NCBI GenBank assembly: GCA_964508765.1 | Contig: CAZDVD010000002.1 | Coordinates: 62,001 to 126,000 of the forward strand | Direction of reading: 5' to 3' | Source: JABMPR01 sp964508765 | GTDB lineage: Bacteria; Fidelibacterota; UBA8477; JABMPR01 | DNA length: 64,000 nucleotides | Part shown: piece after piece, positions 15,617 to 24,588 of the stretch | How positions within the stretch are numbered: the first letter of the stretch is position 1 | How the letters are laid out: each line of letters begins with the position of its first letter | Program-made: the position numbers and the translations under genes | Notes under the pieces: generated by a model | The model's database searches: none | Seen by the model: the letters and a program-made list of their open reading frames with translations, nothing else | Told to the model about the DNA's origin: nothing

Positions 15617-16111
15617 ATGGAAAACCTGCTACGGTTTGACACAGGCTTAATGTTCTGGACCTGGATCACCTTCCTTGCTGTGTTGGTGATCCTGGGTACC
15701 AAAGCCTGGAAACCCATGATAAAGGCGCTGGAAAATCGCGAGAATTTCATACGTGAATCACTTGAGGAAGCGGAAGCAGCTCGTCAAGAAGCTGATAAAG
15801 TTGCCGAAGAATATGAAGCGATGGTAGCCAAAGCCAGACAGGAAGCCCAAAACATTGTGGCTGCCGGCAAAGAAACCGCAGAGCGGATGAAAACTGATAT
15901 TCTTAATGAAGCTAAGGATAAATCTGTAGGGATTCTTAAACAGGCTGAAGTTCAGATTGGCGCAGAACGCGAAAAGGCGATTGCTGAAATCCGGAATCAG
16001 ATTGTAGATATCTCAATGGCCGCTGCTGAAAAGATTATCGCAAAATCAATTACTCTTGCAGACAACGAACGTCTCATTGAAGATGCTTTAAAGGATTACG
16101 GTAAGAATTAA
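15617..16111 (+). CDS. atpF: F1Fo ATP synthase subunit b
   Basis: The peripheral stalk subunit: one N-terminal membrane helix (about 12-32, FWTWITFLAVLVILG) and a long charged coiled coil (about 40-150) rich in Ala, Glu, Lys and Gln. The 164-residue length is typical of b. Only one b-type gene is present, so this enzyme probably has a b2 stalk. Its TAA overlaps the atpH ATG by one base. Confidence 0.95.
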   Translation: MENLLRFDTGLMFWTWITFLAVLVILGTKAWKPMIKALENRENFIRESLEEAEAARQEADKVAEEYEAMVAKARQEAQNIVAAGKETAERMKTDILNEAKDKSVGILKQAEVQIGAEREKAIAEIRNQIVDISMAAAEKIIAKSITLADNERLIEDALKDYGKN

Positions 16112-16647
16112 TGCGCACATCAGCAAAAAGTCGCCAGTACGTCAATCTTCTTTTAAAAATTGCTGAGTCTAAGGATGCACTGGAGCCAGTCTATCGCTCG
16201 TTGAAGTCCTTCTACTCCAGCTATCGACGGGAACCGGCCCTGAAAGCTTTTTTGGCCTCGACCAAAGTTGAAGCCACAGTCAAAATTGAACTGCTTGGCA
16301 AGGTCTACACCGATCTTCATCCTATTAATCTTGCTTTTTTGGCTCAGCTGGGTGAGGAACGGGATATGAAATTGCTAGGAATGATTATGCATAGCCTGGA
16401 AGCGGCCTTTTATACCCATAGTGACCAGGTCAAAGTCCATGCAGTTAGCACCAGTAAATTATCTGACGAAACGGTTCAGCGTATTCGGCAGGCTGTCCAA
16501 TCAGTCACATCCTCAAAAGCTGATTTTACTACCGAAGTAAATCAGGATATTTTGGGTGGTTTAACATTACGAGTAGGCAATACCATTTTGGATGCCTCTC
16601 TCTCCAGTAAACTAGCACGTATCAGACAAGCACTGATTCAGTCCTAA
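16111..16647 (+). CDS. atpH: F1Fo ATP synthase subunit delta
   Basis: Delta caps the alpha3beta3 hexamer and joins it to the b stalk. The 178-residue protein has the helical N-terminal domain (RQYVNLLLKIAESK) and the C-terminal signature (VNQDILGGLTLRVGNTILDASLSSKLARIRQ, given here as one loop near residues 143-173). Start overlaps atpF by one base. Length and position between atpF and atpA are normal. Confidence 0.95.
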   Translation: MRTSAKSRQYVNLLLKIAESKDALEPVYRSLKSFYSSYRREPALKAFLASTKVEATVKIELLGKVYTDLHPINLAFLAQLGEERDMKLLGMIMHSLEAAFYTHSDQVKVHAVSTSKLSDETVQRIRQAVQSVTSSKADFTTEVNQDILGGLTLRVGNTILDASLSSKLARIRQALIQS

Positions 16648-16662
16648 AGGAAAGACAAGAAT

Positions 16663-18198
16663 ATGACAGATATTCGAACAGACGAAATCACAAAATTACT
16701 CCAGGAAGAACTGGGCAAATTAGACCTCGCCATTGATGTGGCGGAGATAGGTGAAGTCATCATGGTTGGTGACGGTATTGCCAGAGTCAGTGGACTGGAA
16801 AATGTTATGGCCTCAGAGCTGATTGAGCTCCCCAACGGTGTTGTAGGCATGGCTATGAACCTTGAAGAGGATGAAGTCGGACTGGTTCTATTTGGAAACA
16901 CATCCCTCGTTAAAGAAGGTGACCAGGTCAAACGTACAGGCAAGGTTGTCTCCGTGGCTGTAGGTGATGCTGTTATCGGACGCGTGTTAAGCCCCATTGG
17001 TGTTCCCATGGATGGTAAGGGCGAGATTAAGGCCGGAAAATCCTATCCTGTGGAGCGTAAAGCTCTGGGTGTATTGGCCAGAAGTCCTGTAAATGAGCCT
17101 CTCCAGACGGGTATCAAAGCTATTGACAGTATGATTCCCATCGGTCGTGGCCAGCGTGAGTTGATTATTGGTGACCGCCAGACAGGTAAAACAGCTGTAG
17201 CGCTTGATACGATTGTGAATCAGAAATATACTCACAGTGCAGACACTCCAGATGATCCAGTATTTTGTATTTATGTAGCCATTGGACAGAAAGCCTCTAC
17301 GGTAGCCCGTGTGGTTGCTGAGCTTGAAGCCCAGGGAGCCATGGAATACACAACTGTAGTGGCTGCCAATGCTTCCGATCCAGCTCCACTGCAATTTCTA
17401 GCACCTTACACTGGTGCTTCAATTGGTGAATATTTCCGCGATAACGGCAAACATGCTCTGATTATCTATGATGATCTGTCTAAACATGCTGTGGCCTATC
17501 GCCAGATGTCTTTGCTCCTTAGAAGACCTCCAGGTCGTGAAGCCTACCCGGGAGATGTATTCTACCTGCATAGCCGCCTGTTGGAGCGCTCCTCAAAATT
17601 GAATAAAGAGTTAGGTGGTGGTTCACTCACCGCACTCCCCATTATCGAAACTCAGATGGGTGATGTGTCAGCTTATATCCCCACCAATGTGATCTCCATT
17701 ACTGATGGTCAGATCTTTTTGGAAACGGATCTCTTCAATAGTGGACAACGTCCTGCCTTGAATGTTGGTATTTCGGTATCTCGTGTAGGTGGAAACGCTC
17801 AGATCGGCGCCATGAAAAAGGTGGCTGGTGGTATGAGACTTGATCTTGCCCAGTATCGCGAATTGGCTGCTTTTGCCCAGTTTGGATCTGATCTGGATGC
17901 TGAAACTCAAAAACAGCTCACCCGCGGAAAAATTCTCTACGAAGTATTGAAACAAAATCAGTTTGCTCCCATGATTGTGGAAAAGCAGATTGCCATCTTC
18001 TACGCTGCCTCAAGAGGTTTTCTGGATGACATTGCTCCTGCTGATGTACGTCGTTTTGAGAGTGAATTCCTGAGCAATATGGAAGCCACAAATTCAGACC
18101 TTCTCAAGAAAATTGCCACTGAAGGCAACTTGACTGATGAGATTGATACTGCATTGAACAAGGCAGTATCAGACTTTGTTAAAGGGTTTGTAGCCTAA
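16663..18198 (+). CDS. atpA: F1Fo ATP synthase subunit alpha
   Basis: Alpha is the regulatory nucleotide-binding subunit of F1. The 511-residue product has the P-loop GDRQTGKTA near residue 170, the signature PAINVG-like segment PALNVGISVSRVGG, and the arginine finger in the same stretch (SVSR). The N-terminal crown domain and C-terminal helical domain are complete. AGGAAAG precedes the ATG at 16663. It is 15 bp after atpH and 8 bp before atpG. Confidence 0.98.
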   Translation: MTDIRTDEITKLLQEELGKLDLAIDVAEIGEVIMVGDGIARVSGLENVMASELIELPNGVVGMAMNLEEDEVGLVLFGNTSLVKEGDQVKRTGKVVSVAVGDAVIGRVLSPIGVPMDGKGEIKAGKSYPVERKALGVLARSPVNEPLQTGIKAIDSMIPIGRGQRELIIGDRQTGKTAVALDTIVNQKYTHSADTPDDPVFCIYVAIGQKASTVARVVAELEAQGAMEYTTVVAANASDPAPLQFLAPYTGASIGEYFRDNGKHALIIYDDLSKHAVAYRQMSLLLRRPPGREAYPGDVFYLHSRLLERSSKLNKELGGGSLTALPIIETQMGDVSAYIPTNVISITDGQIFLETDLFNSGQRPALNVGISVSRVGGNAQIGAMKKVAGGMRLDLAQYRELAAFAQFGSDLDAETQKQLTRGKILYEVLKQNQFAPMIVEKQIAIFYAASRGFLDDIAPADVRRFESEFLSNMEATNSDLLKKIATEGNLTDEIDTALNKAVSDFVKGFVA

Positions 18199-18206
18199 GG
18201 ATCGCT

Positions 18207-19064
18207 ATGGCGAATTTAAAAGACATTCGGAAGCGGATAGGTACTATTGAGAGTATCAAGCAGGTTACGCGTGCCATGAAGCTTGTGGCGGCGGCTAAAT
18301 TGCGTCGCGCTCAAATCAACATGGAACAGGCGAGACCTTATGCTGGTCGTATTCATGGTGTACTGAACCATCTTCTCCCAGATATTGATCGAACCACACA
18401 TGATTTACTGACAATGAGACCTGCCAAACAAAAGGCTTTCATCATATTGACATCTGATCGTGGTTTATGTGGTAGTTTTAATACAAACATTCTACGCCAG
18501 GCAGAGATCATTATTAATGCTGCTGGCAAGGAGAATTCAAAACTCATCTGCATCGGGCGCAAGGGTTATGAGTATTTTGGAAAAAGAGGTTATGATGTTG
18601 TTGAACATTACACTGATTTCTGGAATGAACTCAACTTTAGCCATGCCACTAAGATGGCCAGGGCAGTTACATCACGCTATCTTGCAGGTGAATATGATGA
18701 TGTCAGAGTCATTTTTAATGAGTTCAAGAATGTAGCTCAACAGAAAATTGTGGAATACCATTATCTCCCTCTGGTTTTGGAGGATGATGCTGAAGAGGTA
18801 AGCACGGATTATCTGTTTGAGCCTTCCAAGGATGAGGTAGTCAAATCATTGATACCCCGTCATTTAAATATCCAAATGTGGCGTTTTTTACTGGAATCCA
18901 ATGCCGCCGAACAGGCAGCCAGGATGACTTCAATGGAAGCAGCTACGAATAATGCCGGGGATCTCATTGATAGTCTCCGACTGGAATACAATAAGGCACG
19001 TCAAGCTGCAATTACCACAGAGATTCTGGAAGTTGTGAGTGGTGCCGAAGCTTTAGTGGAATAA
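18207..19064 (+). CDS. atpG: F1Fo ATP synthase subunit gamma
   Basis: The central rotating shaft. The 285-residue product has the N-terminal helix (KDIRKRIGTIESIKQVTRAMKLVAAAK in two blocks), the Rossmann-like globular middle (LTSDRGLCGSFN), and the C-terminal helix (AARMTSMEAATNNA) that turns inside the hexamer. No cyanobacterial-type regulatory insertion is seen. Position and length are normal. Confidence 0.97.
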   Translation: MANLKDIRKRIGTIESIKQVTRAMKLVAAAKLRRAQINMEQARPYAGRIHGVLNHLLPDIDRTTHDLLTMRPAKQKAFIILTSDRGLCGSFNTNILRQAEIIINAAGKENSKLICIGRKGYEYFGKRGYDVVEHYTDFWNELNFSHATKMARAVTSRYLAGEYDDVRVIFNEFKNVAQQKIVEYHYLPLVLEDDAEEVSTDYLFEPSKDEVVKSLIPRHLNIQMWRFLLESNAAEQAARMTSMEAATNNAGDLIDSLRLEYNKARQAAITTEILEVVSGAEALVE

Positions 19065-19080
19065 GAGGAAAATTCATACG

Positions 19081-20469
19081 ATGGCAAAACAAGGAAAAGT
19101 TGTTCAGATTATGGGTGCTGTTGTTGATGTCCGTTTTGAGGATGGTCAGTTACCAGAAGTGTTAAATGCTCTGAATATTGAACGCGAAGACGGATTATTG
19201 GTTTTAGAAGTAGCCCAGCATCTGGGTGAAAATGTTGTTCGCACAATCGCCATGGATTCTACAGATGGTCTCCAACGTGGTATCAAGGTGACTGATGTTG
19301 GTTCTCCTATTTCAGTCCCTGTAGGACCTGAGACTCTCGGCCGCATGTTTGATGTGGTTGGAAATGTCATCGATGGAAAACCAGCTCCCAATGTAAAACG
19401 ATTTCCTATTCATCGCGATCCACCTAAACAGGAAGATCTAACAACCGCAAGTGAGATCCTGGAAACAGGTATCAAAGTTGTTGATTTACTTGAGCCTTAT
19501 TCAAAGGGTGGAAAAACTGGATTATTCGGTGGTGCAGGTGTTGGTAAAACAGTTCTGATTCAGGAATTGATCCGAAATATCGCCACTGAGCATGGTGGAT
19601 ACTCAGTATTCTCAGGTGTGGGTGAACGTACTCGCGAGGGTAATGATCTTTATCTTGAAATGACCGAATCAGGTGTTATTCATAAAACTGCTATGGTCTT
19701 TGGCCAAATGAATGAACCGCCAGGAGCTCGTCTCCGCGTGGCTCTATCCGGTCTGACCATGGCTGAATATTTCCGTGATGTTGAAGGCAAGAATGTACTC
19801 CTTTTTGTCGATAATATTTTCCGTTTCACACAGGCTGGTTCGGAAGTATCCGCGCTATTAGGACGTATGCCTTCTGCTGTGGGTTACCAGCCTACTCTTT
19901 CAACTGAGATGGGTGATCTTCAGGAAAGAATTACCTCAACCAAGAAGGGCTCAGTAACTTCTGTACAGGCAATCTATGTACCTGCAGATGATTTAACAGA
20001 TCCTGCTCCTGCAACCACCTTTGCTCACCTTGATGCAACCACAGTGTTGGAACGTGGTATTGCTGAATTGGGTATTTATCCTGCTGTGGATCCGCTCTCA
20101 TCAACATCTCGAATTCTTGATCCTCGTGTTGTTGGAGATCGTCACTATGATGTTGCCCAGGAAGTAAAAGTTGTTCTGCAGAAATATAAAGATCTTCAGG
20201 ATATTATTGCCATTCTTGGAATGGATGAATTATCTGATGATGATAAGAACACAGTGAACCGTGCTCGCCGAATGCAAAAATTCTTCTCACAGCCTTTCTT
20301 TGTGGCTGAAGCATTTACTGGTACTGCGGGTCAATACGTGAGCCTGGAGGATTCCATTACTGGCTTTGAAGCCATTCTTGCAGGTGATATGGATAAATAC
20401 AATGAAAATGCCTTTATGTATAAAGGTAACATTGACGATGTTATCGCCAGCGCAAAGAAAAGTGGATAA
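19081..20469 (+). CDS. atpD: F1Fo ATP synthase subunit beta
   Basis: Beta carries the catalytic sites. The 462-residue protein has the P-loop GGAGVGKTVL near residue 154, the catalytic glutamate in GERTREGNDLY, the Walker B region LLFVDNIFRFTQAG, and the DELSDDDK segment after it (a DELSEED motif variant). Its sequence is strongly conserved along the whole length. It is 16 bp after atpG and 6 bp before atpC. Confidence 0.98.
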   Translation: MAKQGKVVQIMGAVVDVRFEDGQLPEVLNALNIEREDGLLVLEVAQHLGENVVRTIAMDSTDGLQRGIKVTDVGSPISVPVGPETLGRMFDVVGNVIDGKPAPNVKRFPIHRDPPKQEDLTTASEILETGIKVVDLLEPYSKGGKTGLFGGAGVGKTVLIQELIRNIATEHGGYSVFSGVGERTREGNDLYLEMTESGVIHKTAMVFGQMNEPPGARLRVALSGLTMAEYFRDVEGKNVLLFVDNIFRFTQAGSEVSALLGRMPSAVGYQPTLSTEMGDLQERITSTKKGSVTSVQAIYVPADDLTDPAPATTFAHLDATTVLERGIAELGIYPAVDPLSSTSRILDPRVVGDRHYDVAQEVKVVLQKYKDLQDIIAILGMDELSDDDKNTVNRARRMQKFFSQPFFVAEAFTGTAGQYVSLEDSITGFEAILAGDMDKYNENAFMYKGNIDDVIASAKKSG

Positions 20470-20475
20470 TTCAAA

Positions 20476-20883
20476 ATGGCCGAACAATTCCATCTAGAAA
20501 TCATTACACCCACCAAAGTGTATGATGAGGGCATGGTAGACTACCTGCGCGCTCCAGGTGTAGATGGTGCCTTTGGTGTACTGTCAGGGCATACAGAGTC
20601 CATTATGTCTCTCGCTATTGGTGAAATCAAAGTGGTGAAGGGCTCAGTGGAGACATCCTATGCCTCCACCAAGGGTTTTGCTGAGATTACAAGAGACGGT
20701 GTACAACTCCTCGTGGAGTCTGCTGAACCAAAGGACGATATTGATCTGACACGCGCTCAGGAAGCTTATGATCGTGCCAAAGATCATCTCAGCAAGAAAC
20801 AGGATGAGATGGAAGACCAACTGAGAGCGTTAAGAGCGTTGGAACGTTCCATGAATCGACTCAAGGTTGCTGAAAAAAAATAG
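20476..20883 (+). CDS. atpC: F1Fo ATP synthase subunit epsilon
   Basis: Epsilon couples gamma to the c-ring and can inhibit ATP hydrolysis. The 135-residue product has the N-terminal beta sandwich (FHLEIITPTKVYDEGMVDYLRAPG across residues 4-27, then GAFGVLSGHTE) and a two-helix C-terminal domain rich in Lys and Glu. Last gene of the operon; a strong terminator follows after 24 bp. Confidence 0.95.
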   Translation: MAEQFHLEIITPTKVYDEGMVDYLRAPGVDGAFGVLSGHTESIMSLAIGEIKVVKGSVETSYASTKGFAEITRDGVQLLVESAEPKDDIDLTRAQEAYDRAKDHLSKKQDEMEDQLRALRALERSMNRLKVAEKK

Positions 20884-20907
20884 CATTCTGCCATAGTGCT
20901 AAGTTTA

Positions 20908-20936
20908 AATGCCCTGGAAATCCGGGGCATTTTTTA
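20908..20936 (+). terminator. Rho-independent terminator of the atp operon
   Basis: AATGCCCTGG, a 4-base AAAT loop and CCGGGGCATT form a GC-rich stem with one mismatch, directly followed by TTTTTATTT. It ends the atp operon. Confidence 0.9.
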
Positions 20937-20940
20937 TTTC

Positions 20941-21210
20941 TACATCTTTGCAATTTCATACTCCGGAACAGAATAGGTTTTAGGTGCAACCGTTCATATT
21001 ATCTCTAATAATCTGAAACCCAATAGAGCTAAAAGAGATTGAATTTAGGCATGGATTTTCAATCAATTAATGTGTATTGATCGAAAACCCTAGCACAGTA
21101 TTTGCTACATAACATAACATGATTAAAGCAATTAATATGGTTCAAAAATCTATGCTTCAGGATTGGGCATCCTGAGAATCCAATAAAACCATTCATAAGG
21201 CGCAGAAACA
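20941..21210. other. Gene-free region upstream of the metal exporter
   Basis: This 270-bp AT-rich stretch has no coding signal. Its only clear structure is TCAGGAT (21157-21163) paired with ATCCTGA (21169-21175) around a 5-base loop, about 35 bp before the exporter start. It could be a small regulatory hairpin. It does not match a metal riboswitch that I recognise. Confidence 0.35.
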
Positions 21211-22233
21211 ATGATCATCGGACCCCTAAAAAATGCGATAATGATAACAAACTTCGTGTTTGTAATGATGCTGATTGTTGAATATATCAATGTGCAATCC
21301 CAGGGTGGATGGGCGCGGATTTTCACTTCTAAGCGCTGGCGACAGTATATTTTTGCCGGCATTCTGGGTGCGCTTCCCGGGTGCCTGGGGGCCTTTACCG
21401 CGACCACACTCTTCGGTCATGGAGTATTAAGTTTTGGAGCCTTGGTCGCTACCATGGTGACAACCAGTGGTGATGAGGCTTTTATCATGTTTGCGCTTAT
21501 CCCTAAAACAGCACTTTTAATTACCGTGGTTTTATTTGCCAGTGCTATTGTCTTGGCTACAATTGTTGATCGCATATCAGACCACTATGGAATATTTGGC
21601 AGGGGCGAGTACCACGAGCTTCCATTTCATGAAAAGGCAAATTGCGATTGCTTTAATGCCAGAGAGGTAATTCCACAGTTACGAGCCTTGACTTTTCATC
21701 GTTTCTTAATCATATCTCTGATTCTGGCTCTTCTGATAGCACTCATCACAGGCACCATTGGCCCCCAATCCTGGGATTGGAAGCGCACAACTTTTTTGTT
21801 TGGTGGCCTTATTACCCTGTTCATCGTCTCAACAGTGCCAGACCATTTCTTGCAGGAGCATCTATGGGAACACTTGATAAAAATTCATCTTCCCAGAATC
21901 TTCATGTGGACATTTATGATTCTGCTTGCCTTAAATATTCTGAAGGATTATTGGGCTATCGATAACCTGATAGATAATAATTATTACATCGTCTTGCTTT
22001 TGGCTGCTCTCGTAGGAATGATCCCTCAATCGGGTCCACACTTTGTGTTCGTGGCACTTTTTCTGGAAGGTAGTTTGCCTCTCAGTATTCTGATTGCCAG
22101 CTCGGCGAGTCAAGATGGTCATGGAACCCTACCTTTGCTGGCCGAGTCAAAAAAAGCCTTCATTTATCTAAAACTAATTAACCTGGTTTGGGGCATATTT
22201 TTGGGTCTTATTTTTCATAGTCTCGGTCATTGA
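21211..22233 (+). CDS. Putative ten-helix heavy-metal exporter, ArsP_2 type
   Basis: This 340-residue protein has two halves of about five helices each. Each half has the family pattern GxxPGCxGAF / GxxPQSGPHFVF: ILGALPGCLGAFTATTLFGHG near residue 53 and LVGMIPQSGPHFVFVALF near 265. The middle loop has HELPFHEKANCDCF, a possible metal site. This fits the 'putative 10TM heavy-metal exporter' family (also called putative manganese transporter); the substrate is not established. The NifX-like His-rich gene 76 bp downstream is probably cotranscribed, which supports metal handling. Confidence 0.78.
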   Translation: MIIGPLKNAIMITNFVFVMMLIVEYINVQSQGGWARIFTSKRWRQYIFAGILGALPGCLGAFTATTLFGHGVLSFGALVATMVTTSGDEAFIMFALIPKTALLITVVLFASAIVLATIVDRISDHYGIFGRGEYHELPFHEKANCDCFNAREVIPQLRALTFHRFLIISLILALLIALITGTIGPQSWDWKRTTFLFGGLITLFIVSTVPDHFLQEHLWEHLIKIHLPRIFMWTFMILLALNILKDYWAIDNLIDNNYYIVLLLAALVGMIPQSGPHFVFVALFLEGSLPLSILIASSASQDGHGTLPLLAESKKAFIYLKLINLVWGIFLGLIFHSLGH

Positions 22234-22309
22234 TGTTTCTTCCAACAATTGATAGCGACTACCTCAAATATTATGTGACTTATAATCTCATAAGAAAAGG
22301 AAGCAGAAT

Positions 22310-22711
22310 ATGAAAATTGCCATTCCAGTGGAAGCTGACGGCGAACAAATAGCTGTTCGCATGGGGTACGCTGCGTCCTTTTCTGTATACATTACTGATA
22401 CTGGTCAAGTAGAAAAGCTTGGTCTCCATGAAAATATGCATACTCATCACAAACATGGTGAAGGACATCATAATGAACATGGCCATCAGCAAGGTATGGA
22501 TTTAGAAGGAGTAAATGAACATAGACGCAATCTTGGTATTGTTAAAGAATGTGATGCCGTGATAGTAAGAGGAATAGGTCCAAGTTTGAAGGGTGCCTTG
22601 CAGGCAGAAGGTATTGCTATATACAGGTCAAGGAAAGCCCTGGGCGATATGGCTGATGCAATTATTCAAAATTTTGCAAGATCACCTGAAAAATTCCAGA
22701 AAATTGATTAG
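22310..22711 (+). CDS. NifX/NifB-C-type cofactor-binding domain protein with His-rich insert
   Basis: This 133-residue cytoplasmic protein has the NifX-like fold (MKIAIPVEADGEQIAV at the start, DAVIVRGIGPSLKGAL near residue 83). The family binds FeMo-cofactor precursors or other metal clusters. Between strands is an insert of nine or more histidines (about residues 45-65). The HFGH-type motif of many family members is absent (VRMGYAASF instead). No nif genes are present, so nitrogen fixation is not implied. Linked to the ArsP_2 exporter, it may bind or sense a metal. Confidence 0.75.
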   Translation: MKIAIPVEADGEQIAVRMGYAASFSVYITDTGQVEKLGLHENMHTHHKHGEGHHNEHGHQQGMDLEGVNEHRRNLGIVKECDAVIVRGIGPSLKGALQAEGIAIYRSRKALGDMADAIIQNFARSPEKFQKID

Positions 22712-22893
22712 TATTGGCGAATGTAATTCATCCTTTACTTGCCTGTTGATGTCAGATCAGCCAAATGGTCGCTACATTTTCAGGATAAGTGAAATATCAG
22801 TTCAAATGGGTTGATAGCTTCCGGTAATTTATTAGAATATTCCTCTTAATTAATAAGAATGTAGATCACAAATTGTGGCGAGAGGAATACTGA

Positions 22894-24588
22894 TTGTTTA
22901 CAGCAACTAAAAACTTGATAAAATCAAAGCCATGGTATCTTGCACTATATCTTGTAGTTCTGGGATTACTGCTGACATCAAGCGTTCTTGAATACCGGTC
23001 TCGTTATGGTGATCTACTCCAGCTTGTTCAGGATCAAGCAGCCATGACCGCCGCGGTTATTGCCCAGAGCGGTAGCGGTCAGGCCTATCTCACAGAAGAA
23101 CTCAAACAATCCTATATTGATAGAGCCATAGATATGCTCAGCATCCTGAACCAAATAGATTCAGAGCAGAAGTTGTCCAGGAGTGATTTGGATAAATGGG
23201 TGAATGATGAAACCATCATGGATATTTCAACTTATGACAATAAGGGGAACATAGACAGTGGTCTCATAACAGTTTCAAAAAGTGCACCGACTCAAATTGA
23301 TGAGGATAGGATCTGGATTCAGAATCAGATTCAACCGATTTTGTCCAGCAAAACAGACCTCATCATTGTAGGGATTGACCAGAACCAGTACGCCGAAGAG
23401 GACGCTTTCCTGGTGGCTATTCCTCGAAATCGTGGTGGTGTTATATCCTGTAAATTATCCCTGGAAGCAGAACAGGATTTCAAGTATCTCACCGCCATGG
23501 AATCTGCCCTTGAAGATCTTCTTCATGTGAAAGGGCTACAATATCTGAAATTGTCTCTGGATGACCGAGAGCCCTACTATGTTTCAAAATCAAATCTTAT
23601 GGTTGATGATAGCTGGAACCGTGAACCCCTTGCCGATATTCTTTTCAAGGTTTCGAAAGGGGAAACCAATTTGCTGGAAGTAGTCCGCCCCGTCTTTTTT
23701 AACTCAAGTCTGGGTGAAGTCCGCATTGGACTCAAAGCGGATACCTTACTTAGTTTAAAAGGTCAAATCATATATCAAATTCTCATTCGGACCACACTAT
23801 TTACGCTGCTCGCCTTTGTGCTCCTCATATTTTTATTGGTTCGACAAAATGCGGTTGTCCTGGAAGAAGAAAAGACACGGATTGAGGCAGAAGTCTACAG
23901 GTTGGAAAAATTGAACCGCCTCCGAGAGAAACAGGCAGCTGTCGGAGAGCTTGCTGCAGGTGTTGCTCATGAAATCCGCAATCCACTCAATGCTATCGGA
24001 ATTGTAGCCCAGCGTTTGAAACGTGAATTTGTTCCCGGTGATGATTTACAGGAATATGAATCTCTTACTGGTACCATGGTCTCTGAAATATCGAGAATTA
24101 ATACCTCCCTCCAGGATTTTTTAGAATACACCCGACCGACACCCCTGAATTTTTCGAATCTGGATATGAAACGCTTTCTAGAAAGTGTTCAGGAATTGTA
24201 CAAATCTGAAGCATTGGGAAAAGAAATATCCCTGAATATCGATGCGAAAGCCTTTGAATTTGAAGCTGATGGGGAATATCTGAGGCAAGCCGTTTCAAAT
24301 CTGGTTCGGAATGCCCTGGAGGCTTGTGAGGGTGGAGAAGCAGTTCAGCTGGAGGGTGAGAAAAACGGTGATGTGATTCGAATAAAGATTAATGATACGG
24401 GTGCTGGAATTGCTGAGAACCAACTTAATCGTGTTTTCGATTTGTATTATACAACCAAGGATATGGGGACAGGTGTTGGTCTGGCACTGACGCACAAAAT
24501 AATTGCCGATCACCAGGGCACCATTGAGGTGTCCAGCAGGCTTGGTGAAGGCAGTACATTTGAGATTGAATTACCGGTGAAACAATGA
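22894..24588 (+). CDS. Membrane sensor histidine kinase
   Basis: This 564-residue kinase has helix 1 at about 16-33, a periplasmic sensing region of about 255 residues, helix 2 at about 293-315, a coiled coil, then the dimerisation domain with phospho-accepting His359 (GVAHEIRNPLNA). The ATPase domain has an N-box (NLVRNALEA), G1 (NDTGAGI) and G2 (GTGVGLAL). The start is TTG at 22894, supported by GAGGA 7 bases upstream; no in-frame ATG fits better. The stop overlaps the response regulator by 4 bp. Its architecture resembles ZraS/NtrB-type partners of sigma-54 activators. The sensed signal is unknown. Confidence 0.92.
   Translation: MFTATKNLIKSKPWYLALYLVVLGLLLTSSVLEYRSRYGDLLQLVQDQAAMTAAVIAQSGSGQAYLTEELKQSYIDRAIDMLSILNQIDSEQKLSRSDLDKWVNDETIMDISTYDNKGNIDSGLITVSKSAPTQIDEDRIWIQNQIQPILSSKTDLIIVGIDQNQYAEEDAFLVAIPRNRGGVISCKLSLEAEQDFKYLTAMESALEDLLHVKGLQYLKLSLDDREPYYVSKSNLMVDDSWNREPLADILFKVSKGETNLLEVVRPVFFNSSLGEVRIGLKADTLLSLKGQIIYQILIRTTLFTLLAFVLLIFLLVRQNAVVLEEEKTRIEAEVYRLEKLNRLREKQAAVGELAAGVAHEIRNPLNAIGIVAQRLKREFVPGDDLQEYESLTGTMVSEISRINTSLQDFLEYTRPTPLNFSNLDMKRFLESVQELYKSEALGKEISLNIDAKAFEFEADGEYLRQAVSNLVRNALEACEGGEAVQLEGEKNGDVIRIKINDTGAGIAENQLNRVFDLYYTTKDMGTGVGLALTHKIIADHQGTIEVSSRLGEGSTFEIELPVKQ

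Noticed and set aside
22310..22711. Nitrogen-fixation gene
   Set aside because: The NifX-like fold also occurs in proteins unrelated to nitrogenase, and no nif gene is nearby.
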